This document shows positions 41,892 through 47,988 of a stretch of 49,131 nucleotides of DNA, piece by piece. The position numbers and the translations under genes were made by a program. Origin of the DNA: a virus; IMG/VR virus record IMGVR_UViG_3300034061_004397, positions 1 to 49,131 of that record; one strand, written 5' to 3'. Position 1 is the stretch's first letter. Every line of letters begins with the position of its first letter. The notes below the pieces were generated by a model. It saw only the letters and a program-made list of their open reading frames with translations, did not search any database and had not been told where the DNA came from.

Positions 41892-43336
41892 GCGGGTTGC
41901 TCCTGACGCCGGCCGCGGGCGGCCGGCTGGGCGGCCTCAAGGCCAAGCTCTTGCTCCAGTGCCTTCTCGGCGGCCCGCTGCCGGAGAACCATTCGCCAAT
42001 CGCGGCCGCGCTTGGCGCAGACTTCCGCGAGGCTCGCCATGTTTTGATTCACCATAGCCGCGTCGGCGTTGGCCTCTTTGAGCGGATCGACGTGCTCGAA
42101 GCCGTCCCAGCCCCACGCCCAATTCCACTCGGCGAACGGCGGCAGGCCGTCCGGCACCACGCCGGGCATCATCGCAGCCTCTTCGTGCCACGCCCGGAGC
42201 AGCGGGTCCAGCCACACCCGCTCCAGGTCTGCACGCTCGACCGCGATTCGCTTGCGATACACGAGGTAGTCGCCGCGCATCGAACTGTAGTTGGCCGACG
42301 AGGAATCCATCGCAGCCACGATGTAGGGCATGTCAACCGCGCGGGCAATCTCGTTGAGCAGTCGCCGCACAAACCCGTCGTAGGTGCTCGTGGGATGCTC
42401 GGCCTTCATTTGGTACGGCTCCCAGCCGTCCGGCGCCGCCACGGCCATGCCGCGAGTGATTGGCATCGTCTCGAACAGTTCCAGCTTCGCGGCCGCGCCG
42501 CCCTCGGCCGGCATGGTCGTCTTGAGGATCGCCGCGAAGTCAGCAGCCGTCTCGGCGGCCGTCACGGTCGCCAGCGTGTACCGCCGCAGAAGGGCGAACA
42601 GTTCAAGGGCCGGTGCAAACTCCGGCACGCCCCGATGCTGGCCGGGGCGGACCTGGTGGAACCAGTGCAGGCATTTGTCGGAGCCGATCCACTCGCCATC
42701 GAGGAACCAGCCCGGGAACAGGCCGCCAGGGTGCCGCTTCGAGATCCAGTATTGGGTCGGGTTGCCGTTCTCGTCGAACCGCACGCCGTCCACGTCGTTC
42801 TCCGGCGGGACACCGAACGGACTGATGCAATGATCGGCCTCGACCAGCTTGAGGTCGAGCTGCACGCCCTCCAGCCTCTTGTTGTTAACGTGCACGCCGA
42901 ATGATTCGCCGTCGCCCAACTTGGCGATCTTGGCAAGCCGCAACTTGCGCGCCAGGTCGATCGCCTCGAACCAATCGGCGATCGCATGCTCGACGGAGCG
43001 AGTTGCGTCAGCGTCCGCGTCAGGCCCAAGGTCGAGCCGCAGCGACGGGCCGGTGCCGACGAGGTCGTGGGCCCACGTCGAGGCCATGCCGGCCGCGTAG
43101 GAGTTGTTCGCGATTTCGTAGCGGGCCCTCGCCCGCATTTTCCGCCGCACTTCCGGCTGCAGCGCGGCATCGGCGGAGTAGTAGTCGGCCATGCTCCAAT
43201 GCCGCTCGTTGAGCGGCGTGGTCTGCGCGGCGTCGTACCGGGCACGCACGAGCTGGTTGATCGCCGCCTGCTGGGTGGCAACCTGCCGCCGCAACTTGCG
43301 GCCCGCAGAGAACGGGAGGTAGTCGGAGATCGGCAT
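41888..43336 (-). CDS. portal protein, lambda-type
   Basis: 482 residues. N-terminal clamp and wing helices (KMRARARYEIANNSYAAGMA), a WISKRHPGGLFPGWFLDGEW region, and FVRRLLNEIARAVDMPYIVA. Matches the Phage_portal_2 (lambda) family, which pairs with a GpA-type terminase. The terminase here is far upstream at 1337 rather than adjacent. TAATG overlap with the preceding gene. Confidence 0.85.
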   Translation of the reverse strand: MPISDYLPFSAGRKLRRQVATQQAAINQLVRARYDAAQTTPLNERHWSMADYYSADAALQPEVRRKMRARARYEIANNSYAAGMASTWAHDLVGTGPSLRLDLGPDADADATRSVEHAIADWFEAIDLARKLRLAKIAKLGDGESFGVHVNNKRLEGVQLDLKLVEADHCISPFGVPPENDVDGVRFDENGNPTQYWISKRHPGGLFPGWFLDGEWIGSDKCLHWFHQVRPGQHRGVPEFAPALELFALLRRYTLATVTAAETAADFAAILKTTMPAEGGAAAKLELFETMPITRGMAVAAPDGWEPYQMKAEHPTSTYDGFVRRLLNEIARAVDMPYIVAAMDSSSANYSSMRGDYLVYRKRIAVERADLERVWLDPLLRAWHEEAAMMPGVVPDGLPPFAEWNWAWGWDGFEHVDPLKEANADAAMVNQNMASLAEVCAKRGRDWRMVLRQRAAEKALEQELGLEAAQPAARGRRQEQPA

Positions 43337-43551
43337 TAGCCGTTGGCCCCCGGAGATTCGATCTGCGCGAACCGCAGTGCGGAAAACGGCGACCCGCCCG
43401 TGCTCTGAACACGGGCCTTCATGACGAACTCCGCGGCGGCAACCTGCTTGTCCAGTTCGTGCTGCTCGACTTCACCGGCGTCGGTGCGAGCGCGCTTCGG
43501 CTGGGCCAGGTTGGCCGCGATCGCGTCGAGCACGTCGTCGTTGGTTGCCAT
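43336..43551 (-). CDS. small head-tail joining protein (gpW-like)
   Basis: 71 residues from an ATG with a GAGG site (MATNDDVLDAIAANLAQPKR). Helical, charged. Position directly before the portal fits a gpW/connector-type protein. A hairpin CGTAGCGG-ATG-CCGCTACG lies at 43561-43579 in its leader. Confidence 0.6.
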   Translation of the reverse strand: MATNDDVLDAIAANLAQPKRARTDAGEVEQHELDKQVAAAEFVMKARVQSTGGSPFSALRFAQIESPGANG

Positions 43552-43609
43552 CGGAGTCCTCGTAGCGGATGCCGCTACGTTTAGTGTACCAACGTACACC
43601 GCTCCGACG

Positions 43610-43675
43610 CTAGGCAAACTCCATCAAGACAATGGCCTCGTCGTCGTCCTCGAAGGCATCGAAGTCGCAGTCCAT
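43610..43675 (-). CDS. 21-residue acidic microprotein
   Basis: MDCDFDAFEDDDEAIVLMEFA with a strong CGGAGG site 6 bp before the ATG. Too short to be certain, but the ribosome-binding site is the best in this leader. Could be a leader peptide. Confidence 0.35.
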   Translation of the reverse strand: MDCDFDAFEDDDEAIVLMEFA

Positions 43676-43695
43676 GAGCGGCCTCCGAGAAAAGT

Positions 43696-43709
43696 GGGGG
43701 TCTACCCCC
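43696..43709. other. compact hairpin GGGGGT/ACCCCC
   Basis: A 6-bp stem with a two-base gap, probably opening to a four-base loop, between the 47-residue membrane protein and the microprotein. Role unclear: terminator or leader structure. Confidence 0.35.
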
Positions 43710-43765
43710 AATTTTACCCGTCAGGCAGCCGCCAGCCGGCAGTGAGTGCCGAGCCTGTTTCGAGG

Positions 43766-43909
43766 CTATTTCGCAGCCATCGCGAGGCCGACGTTTGCGA
43801 GGCTGTAGCCCAGCCAGGCCAGGGCCATGCCGCCCGCGCCCTTGCGGTACTGGTCGATGGCGACCGCCAGGTAGATCACTCCGACGAAGAGGATGAGTTT
43901 CGCGCTCAT
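43766..43909 (-). CDS. 47-residue membrane protein
   Basis: MSAKLILFVGVIYLAVAIDQ, RKGAGGMALAWLGYSLANVG, LAMAAK. Two hydrophobic segments joined by DQYRKG. Resembles small conserved phage membrane proteins of unknown role. GGAGA site. Confidence 0.65.
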   Translation of the reverse strand: MSAKLILFVGVIYLAVAIDQYRKGAGGMALAWLGYSLANVGLAMAAK

Positions 43910-43939
43910 GCTGGCAATTCTCCGTGCGGGTTTTTCGTC

Positions 43940-44043
43940 TTATACGGCCCCGCATAACGCCGGCTCTCGCCGTCACGCCGCAGCCTGGCGTCGATCCGGC
44001 GGGGTGATATACGGCAGGGGGCGTGATATACGGGGCCGTATAA
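43940..44043. promoter_or_regulatory. 13-bp inverted repeat at the array edge
   Basis: TTATACGGCCCCG (43940-43952) and CGGGGCCGTATAA (44031-44043) are perfect inverted repeats 78 bp apart. Between them GTGATATACGG occurs twice. The element lies between the last cassette and the head genes. Candidate attachment-type site, operator or cruciform. Confidence 0.5.
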
Positions 44044-44052
44044 ATGTGGTTC

Positions 44053-44328
44053 TCAGAATATCGCCGCGTTGCCCTGCGTGTAGTCGCAGTCGGGGCAAAT
44101 CAGCCGAATCCGCTTGCCGTCAAACCAAGGGAACAGCCGCCCGTGCGAAGAGTCCTTGCCGCATGTCAAGGGGTGCATAGCCCACCTTTTCGGCGACCCG
44201 TCGTACTCGCGATCGCATTGGTGCAGCGACACCGCGTTCATTCGCTCAATGATGCTCTGTAGTTCGTTGACGTAGTCCGGCTGAGAACCACGCGATGCAG
44301 CGGACATCTCATTTACCTCGTCTCTCAT
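44053..44328 (-). CDS. cassette protein with Cys pair
   Basis: 91 residues (MRDEVNEMSAASRGSQPDYV). N-terminal ~15 residues are encoded by the attC-like site at 44282-44370. The body has MHPLTCGKDSSHGRLFPWFD and ICPDCDY, a zinc-ribbon-like layout. The stop lies in the lone GTTCTCA box at 44049-44055. Function unknown. Confidence 0.65.
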   Translation of the reverse strand: MRDEVNEMSAASRGSQPDYVNELQSIIERMNAVSLHQCDREYDGSPKRWAMHPLTCGKDSSHGRLFPWFDGKRIRLICPDCDYTQGNAAIF

Positions 44329-44370
44329 GGTTGCTCCTGTGTTCGATGCCGCTGATCGCTGGCGTTCTCA
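44282..44370 (+). repeat. attC-like site A
   Basis: Core TGAGAAC (44282-44288) and GTTCTCA (44364-44370). Arms GCGATgCAGCGG and CCGCTGATCGC with one extra G in the left arm. Loop 44304-44348 contains the start and ribosome-binding site of the 44053-44328 gene. Confidence 0.8.
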
Positions 44371-44697
44371 GCCTAACCGCTCAATCACGCCGCGAAGCGT
44401 AGCCGCGACCCTCGCACAGTCCTCGTCATCGTCGTTGTCCGCATACGACTCCGCAGCACACGCAATCGCCTCCCGCTCCTCGTCGGAAAGCGTGGGCTTC
44501 TTGACCACCAGCCCCAGCGAAAACAAAGCCGTGACGATGTTGACCGGCGCGCTGAGTGACGCATTGTTGTCGCGGCACCACTCAAAGGCTGCGTGCGCCA
44601 TCTTGGACCGCTCCGAGAAGAGCGGGCCACCCGGCAACTCGTATTCATCACCGTGAGAACCACGCGATGGAATGGGCTGCTCATTTTCGTCTGTCAT
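44368..44697 (-). CDS. cassette protein, LSDEER family
   Basis: 109 residues (MTDENEQPIPSRGSHGDEYE). KKPTLSDEEREAIACAAESY and LRGVIERLG at the end resemble the proteins at 45142, 45503 and 397. Starts in site B's loop, stops in site A's GTTCTCA box. Confidence 0.65.
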   Translation of the reverse strand: MTDENEQPIPSRGSHGDEYELPGGPLFSERSKMAHAAFEWCRDNNASLSAPVNIVTALFSLGLVVKKPTLSDEEREAIACAAESYADNDDDEDCARVAATLRGVIERLG

Positions 44698-44742
44698 GTG
44701 TCATGCTCCTGTGTTCGCAGCCATTCATCGCTGGCGTTCTCC
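44654..44742 (+). repeat. attC-like site B
   Basis: Core TGAGAAC (44654-44660) and GTTCTCC (44736-44742). Arms GCGATGgAATGG and CCATTCATCGC: the bases differ from site A but pairing is kept, and the single extra G is kept, which is the covariation expected of a structured site. Confidence 0.8.
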
Positions 44743-44771
44743 GACTTAATCCAATCAAACATTTCCACTGG

Positions 44772-45098
44772 TCACACGTCGGGGCTGCCGCAGCGAATGC
44801 GATCCAAGTGCCACCAAAGGGATGGACCAGGCTTGTCGCCAATGTCTGGAAACATCGCAACCAACGCCGACCCTTCTTCTGTGGTGATTCGCTCGGCTCG
44901 CCGGAATCCGTTGGCACGCTGGCTTCGTCCGTCGTTGTCCACAACCAAATAACGCCCGTGATGCGTGTAGCCTGAGACGAACCCGACGAAAAAATGGTCG
45001 CCCGCGTCGCCGTCGTCGTACTTGGTCGCAAGCACGTACTCCCCGACAGCCAGCGGAGAACCACGCATTGCAACAGACCGCTCAGTATCGTCGCTCAT
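44772..45098 (-). CDS. cassette protein
   Basis: 108 residues (MSDDTERSVAMRGSPLAVGE). GDAGDHFFVGFVSGYTHHGR and a WHLDRIRCG end. Different from the LT-EER family. Strong AGGAGG site in site C. The stop is ~30 bp short of site B's core box, the exception in the array. Confidence 0.6.
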   Translation of the reverse strand: MSDDTERSVAMRGSPLAVGEYVLATKYDDGDAGDHFFVGFVSGYTHHGRYLVVDNDGRSQRANGFRRAERITTEEGSALVAMFPDIGDKPGPSLWWHLDRIRCGSPDV

Positions 45099-45144
45099 GG
45101 TTGCCACCTCCTTAGTTCGCCGCTCCTGATCCTTCACGTTCTCA
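45055..45144 (+). repeat. attC-like site C (degenerate)
   Basis: Core GGAGAAC (45055-45061) and GTTCTCA (45138-45144). Arms pair poorly. It contains the start of the 44772 gene. Confidence 0.5.
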
Positions 45145-45459
45145 TTGTGTCCGCTCAAGCAGCCCGCGAATGATCGCGGCATCCTTAACCGTCACAAACC
45201 ACGGCCGGCCGTTGGAATACTTGTCCCACTCGCCAGTTTCGTAACCGAGTTGCGACAGCACCCCACGCTCCTCTTCGGTGAGCGCGGGCGAGCGGCACAG
45301 CGGGACGACGCCGTGATTGCCAGTCACCACTTCGTCAATCGCCTTGGCCTCCTCTTCGTAGCGATAGACATCGTAGACGCTGCCGTCGATCCGCAGCACG
45401 GCCCACGCCGCCGGCTGAGAACCAGCCGATGCAACAGACCGCTCATTTTCATCACTCAT
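45142..45459 (-). CDS. cassette protein, LTEEER family
   Basis: 105 residues (MSDENERSVASAGSQPAAWA). Contains VPLCRSPALTEEERGVLSQL and ends IIRGLLERTQ. N-terminus from attC-like site D, stop in site C's box. AAGGAGG site. Family resembles small proteins that I recall from planctomycetes and their phages; function unknown. Confidence 0.7.
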   Translation of the reverse strand: MSDENERSVASAGSQPAAWAVLRIDGSVYDVYRYEEEAKAIDEVVTGNHGVVPLCRSPALTEEERGVLSQLGYETGEWDKYSNGRPWFVTVKDAAIIRGLLERTQ

Positions 45460-45505
45460 AGTCGCCGCCTCCTTTGTTCGCGGCTGCTGATCGTTCACGT
45501 TCTCA
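45416..45505 (+). repeat. attC-like site D
   Basis: Core TGAGAAC (45416-45422) and GTTCTCA (45499-45505). Arms CGATgCAACAG and CTGCTGATCG: one extra G and one mismatch. The loop holds the start codon of the 45142 gene. Confidence 0.7.
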
Positions 45506-45790
45506 ACCTAATCGTTCCAGTAAGCCTTTCAGCGTTGCTTCCCATGCAAACGCCCCTCGCCCGTGCTCGGATGCAATCGCACCGCCAATCGCCGCCCGCT
45601 CCTCGTCGGTGAGTATGGGCTTGCGGTAGAGGGCGGCAACTTGCCAGCCCATTCTGGCGGCCACTTCCTCAACAGCCTGACGGTTCAAGGACGTAGCGCC
45701 CGTTTCTCCGCTGTCGTCAGCGAAGGCAGCCCAAGCCGCAGGCTTTTGAGAACCACGCGATGCAGCGGACATCTCAGCCTCGTCTTTCAT
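45503..45790 (-). CDS. cassette protein, LTDEER family
   Basis: 95 residues (MKDEAEMSAASRGSQKPAAW). YRKPILTDEERAAIGGAIAS, ending LKGLLERLG. Starts in site E's loop, stops in site D's GTTCTCA box. Paralogue of the 45142 protein. Confidence 0.7.
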   Translation of the reverse strand: MKDEAEMSAASRGSQKPAAWAAFADDSGETGATSLNRQAVEEVAARMGWQVAALYRKPILTDEERAAIGGAIASEHGRGAFAWEATLKGLLERLG

Positions 45791-45835
45791 GGTTGTGAAT
45801 CTTCCCTTCGATGCTGCTCAATGCAGCCGTTAGCG
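45747..45835 (+). repeat. attC-like site E (chimeric)
   Basis: Left core TGAGAAC (45747-45753) and left arm GCGATGCAGCGG are standard; the right core is GTTAGCG (45829-45835) with a poorly matching right arm. Looks like two half-sites joined by recombination. Confidence 0.6.
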
Positions 45836-46063
45836 GACGTGCGATGCAATCCACTGATCCATGTCTGGCTGGTGATCCTTGAGAGCCAAGCCAAATCTGC
45901 CAGCGTCAGTGATGTACGGCCGGTCTGAATCTGGCTCGTACCCCAGCAGCGTCAACCCACGCCTGGACATTTCGCGAGGCTCTCCAGTATTTCGGCAACC
46001 GACACGCATCCCGACTTCAATCGTCCGTCCGATCTCGTCTCGTATTACCATCTGATTCTCCAT
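45830..46063 (-). CDS. cassette protein
   Basis: 77 residues (MENQMVIRDEIGRTIEVGMR). MSRRGLTLLGYEPDSDRPYI and WIASHVR. Begins next to site F (GCGAGGAA site), stops in site E's GTTAGCG box. Unrecognised. Confidence 0.6.
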   Translation of the reverse strand: MENQMVIRDEIGRTIEVGMRVGCRNTGEPREMSRRGLTLLGYEPDSDRPYITDAGRFGLALKDHQPDMDQWIASHVR

Positions 46064-46068
46064 TTCCT

Positions 46069-46118
46069 CGCTAACCAAGCGATGCTGCGGACTGACGCCG
46101 CAGATCGCATCGTTAGCC
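46069..46118 (+). repeat. attC-like site F (compact)
   Basis: Core CGCTAAC (46069-46075) and GTTAGCC (46112-46118). Arms GCGATgCTGCGG and CCGCAGATCGC pair perfectly apart from one extra G; loop 7 bases. The cleanest site in the array; its arms covary with sites A and B. Confidence 0.85.
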
Positions 46119-46580
46119 CATACCAGAGCCACGGCGGCCCCTGCGTTTCGTCCTCTTCGCCGCGTTGACCCTCTTGATCGTTTCGACGTGACCTTCCATT
46201 GCCGGTGCCGCAACCCGCAGCTTGGCCGCTAGCGCGGCACGGATCACGTCGCTCGGCGTTGTGCCGTGTCGCTCGCAGTGGGCCGCCAGAAGGGCAGCCA
46301 GTGGGCCGAGACGCAAGGTTACGCGGTCGTTCATTTCATCTCCACCGAGCCGAAACAAAGGGTAAATACTGGCCGTGCAATCACAGCCGTAGTCGGACAG
46401 ATACAGATCGGCCTCGCCTTGCGTCTCGTGTATTGTCGTGCATCCGTCAATGTCGCATACCCAGCAATAGGCGTCATTGAGATTTACGCCCAAAACGCTG
46501 AACAACTCCGGCAAGGCGCGCAGCGGAGGCTGTTTCCCTCGCCGAAACTCGGCCTTTTCTGCGTCAGATAATTTCGTCAT
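46113..46580 (-). CDS. cassette protein with RHH-like C-terminus
   Basis: 155 residues from MTKLSDAEKAEFRRGKQPPL. Cys-rich middle (CWVCDIDGCTTIHETQG, DYGCDCTA); from ~93 a ribbon-helix-helix-like segment (NDRVTLRLGPLAALLAAHCE, GTTPSDVIRAALAAKL). Stop in site F's GTTAGCC box. Could be a regulator. Confidence 0.6.
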   Translation of the reverse strand: MTKLSDAEKAEFRRGKQPPLRALPELFSVLGVNLNDAYCWVCDIDGCTTIHETQGEADLYLSDYGCDCTASIYPLFRLGGDEMNDRVTLRLGPLAALLAAHCERHGTTPSDVIRAALAAKLRVAAPAMEGHVETIKRVNAAKRTKRRGRRGSGMG

Positions 46581-46842
46581 CGCTAAATCCTGCGTCTCGT
46601 CGCTCTTGCTGCAATCTCTCAAGTTGTTGGTCCGACAGCCCTTCGGATGCTATCCAGCCAGCGGCCCTGGCCCTGGCCTTGGAGGCCGTCTTAGACGTGC
46701 CTCGATCAATCTGGCGACCAGTCACGTCCTGAATAATCCAGTCCCAACCCTGCGGAGACTTCCGCACCCAAGCGACACGCTTCGGGTGCTCCTCTTTGAT
46801 GAGGTTGTATTGTCCGCTCGGAAATCGCATCCAATCCGTCAT
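46564..46842 (-). CDS. hypothetical 92-residue protein
   Basis: MTDWMRFPSGQYNLIKEEHP, WVRKSPQGWDWIIQDVTGRQ and a charged helix at the C-terminus. ATGA overlap with the previous gene. Same cassette as its two neighbours. Confidence 0.6.
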   Translation of the reverse strand: MTDWMRFPSGQYNLIKEEHPKRVAWVRKSPQGWDWIIQDVTGRQIDRGTSKTASKARARAAGWIASEGLSDQQLERLQQERRDAGFSDDEII

Positions 46843-47015
46843 TCCTGCCACTCCTTCCTGTATTCGATCACCATGCCCCCGACGTAGGCGGCTGCTGCTT
46901 CGGCAATCTTCCGGCGAGCATGGCGGCTCACTTCTTCGCCGTTCACCATCACCACAAACTGCGTCTTGGTCTTGGTCTTCATCGTTCGGCCCCCAGTGGT
47001 GTCGTTGATCGCCAT
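46839..47015 (-). CDS. hypothetical 58-residue protein
   Basis: Starts MAINDTTGGRTMKTKTKTQF; FVVMVNGEEVSRHARRKIAE and IEYRKEWQE. First gene of the three-gene segment between sites F and G. A later ATG (MKTKTKTQ) is possible. Confidence 0.55.
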   Translation of the reverse strand: MAINDTTGGRTMKTKTKTQFVVMVNGEEVSRHARRKIAEAAAAYVGGMVIEYRKEWQE

Positions 47016-47099
47016 GTCCGTATTGTACCATCGTCGGACAAAGGAGCAAGCCCCCTGCACTTATTTCTTTCGGATCCTTGTTGTTCCCGAGAAAAGCAA

Positions 47100-47188
47100 G
47101 GCTAACCACGCGATGCAGCGGACCCGCGAGCCGCCGTCTGGTTGTAGTTTCGTCAACGGTCGCGGGCCGCTGATCGCAAGCGTTATGC
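47100..47188 (+). repeat. attC-like site G
   Basis: Core GGCTAAC (47100-47106) and GTTATGC (47182-47188). Arms GCGATgCAGCGG (47110-47121) and CCGCTGATCGC (47167-47177). The loop region has its own CCCGCG/CGCGGG stem. Translated on the plus strand it gives NHAMQRTR, a peptide I recall from planctomycete annotations. Confidence 0.85.
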
Positions 47189-47217
47189 GTCTCAACTTTT
47201 TCGCTCAAGTGCGCAAT

Positions 47218-47340
47218 TCAGCGGCGGCGTTGATGCCATCGCGGCCGATGGCTGCGCTTGTGAGGGAACCCGATAGACAATGCGCCCATCATCACGACGA
47301 ATGCCGCCACAGCCAGAACGATAATCGCTGTTTCGCTCAT
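47218..47340 (-). CDS. 40-residue membrane protein (right copy)
   Basis: MSETAIIVLAVAAFVVMMGA then a basic tail (SHRPRWHQRRR). One transmembrane segment, positive-inside C-terminus. AGAGGGA site. The first 13 codons are repeated at 1-40. Confidence 0.65.
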   Translation of the reverse strand: MSETAIIVLAVAAFVVMMGALSIGFPHKRSHRPRWHQRRR

Positions 47341-47427
47341 TGTTCCCTCTGTGATTCCCCGCAGATCGCAAGCGTTAGCCAACCCATGCCCGCTCGGGAT
47401 CATCGTTCCAAGTTTTGCCACTCCGCG
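47301..47427 (+). repeat. 127-bp exact direct repeat with window start
   Basis: Identical to positions 1-127; both copies diverge at the next base (A at 128, C at 47428). Includes an attC-like half site H (arm 47359-47369, core GTTAGCC 47374-47380) and the start of the membrane protein. Confidence 0.9.
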
Positions 47428-47593
47428 CCGGCATCGTAGCCTCATTTCGCGCCGGCTGTGCCCGCTCGGGACAATGCCTGGCGTTCGCTCGCAGCAGACG
47501 AATCTCGTCGTGCGCAGCAAACAGCCGGATCGACTGATACGCTGCCGCCATCCAACCAGCGGCGGCCAGTATCCACGGAAGGGCTCTACTCAT
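47375..47593 (-). CDS. 72-residue single-pass membrane protein (right copy)
   Basis: MSRALPWILAAAGWMAAAYQ plus a polar C-terminus (SGKTWNDDPERAWVG). Paralogue of 75-293. Stop in the GTTAGCC box at 47374-47380. Function unknown. Confidence 0.65.
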   Translation of the reverse strand: MSRALPWILAAAGWMAAAYQSIRLFAAHDEIRLLRANARHCPERAQPARNEATMPARSGKTWNDDPERAWVG

Positions 47594-47643
47594 ATCCGCA
47601 ATCCTCCGCTTTTCGTCGGTTTTCCCATACGTTCGATTGGCGC

Positions 47644-47695
47644 ACCCCGGCGGGTTCGGCGGGCCGCTTTATCGGAGCGGTGCCTGCCCGCCGGG
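47644..47695 (-). terminator. nested hairpins downstream of the clamp operon
   Basis: CCCCGGCGGG (47644-47653) pairs with CCCGCCGGGG (47686-47695), enclosing a smaller CCGCT/AGCGG hairpin. Lies after the HTH gene stop. Likely terminator or RNA-stabilising structure; no T-run. Confidence 0.5.
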
Positions 47696-47707
47696 GGCGC
47701 TGTTCGG

Positions 47708-47986
47708 TCACTCTGCGTACGGCCCGATCTTCAACAACTCGATCCGCCGTCTCACGTAGGGGCTGAGTTCCAACGTCTCAGCCCCATCCTCGTCCTCGAG
47801 CTCCTCGGCCGTCGCCGACGTATGCCTCCAGCAGTATGGCCGCTCTGGCAAGGCGCGGTCTCGCGCCAACCGGCGGACGTGGCGGTCCGAGACGCCAAGG
47901 TCTCGCGCCACCTCCGACACGGTCAGGCTGTGGTCGTTCCACAAGCGAAACAGAGCCGGCACGTCGATGTCGAGTCTAGTCGCCAC
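47708..47986 (-). CDS. HTH protein after the sliding clamp
   Basis: 92 residues. Homeodomain-like HTH at 20-48 (LTVSEVARDLGVSDRHVRRL), then an acidic tail. Begins 2 bp after the clamp stop. Candidate regulator; a small-terminase role is possible since none was found, but unsupported. Confidence 0.65.
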   Translation of the reverse strand: MATRLDIDVPALFRLWNDHSLTVSEVARDLGVSDRHVRRLARDRALPERPYCWRHTSATAEELEDEDGAETLELSPYVRRRIELLKIGPYAE

Positions 47987-47988
47987 GT

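Larger units (their letters stand above)
1261..45995. repeat. dispersed octamer CGAAATAC / GTATTTCG, 18 copies
   Basis: Plus-strand CGAAATAC starts at 1261, 1448, 6785, 7477, 15754, 16030, 18531, 19381, 29552, 33539 and 38904; GTATTTCG at 2701, 4057, 11209, 11266, 11307, 41663 and 45988. The base after CGAAATAC is always C or T. Some lie in ribosome-binding-site spacers, most inside genes in all three frames. Confidence 0.85.
44049..47380 (-). mobile_element. integron-type cassette array without integrase (CALIN-like)
   Basis: A run of small minus-strand genes separated by attC-like sites. Sites have a core box (GTTCTCA or GTTAGCC type), complementary arms with one extra base, and a variable loop; arms covary between sites. 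Most stop codons lie in the core boxes and five start codons lie in the loops. No IntI was recognised. The left end is a lone GTTCTCA (44049-44055) without arms. The extrahelical G is on the plus strand's 5' arm, so the genes run opposite to the usual cassette orientation. Confidence 0.7.

Noticed and set aside
43952-44055. attC site from GCATAAC (43952) to GTTCTCA (44049)
   Set aside because: Both core boxes are present but the arms between them are not complementary.
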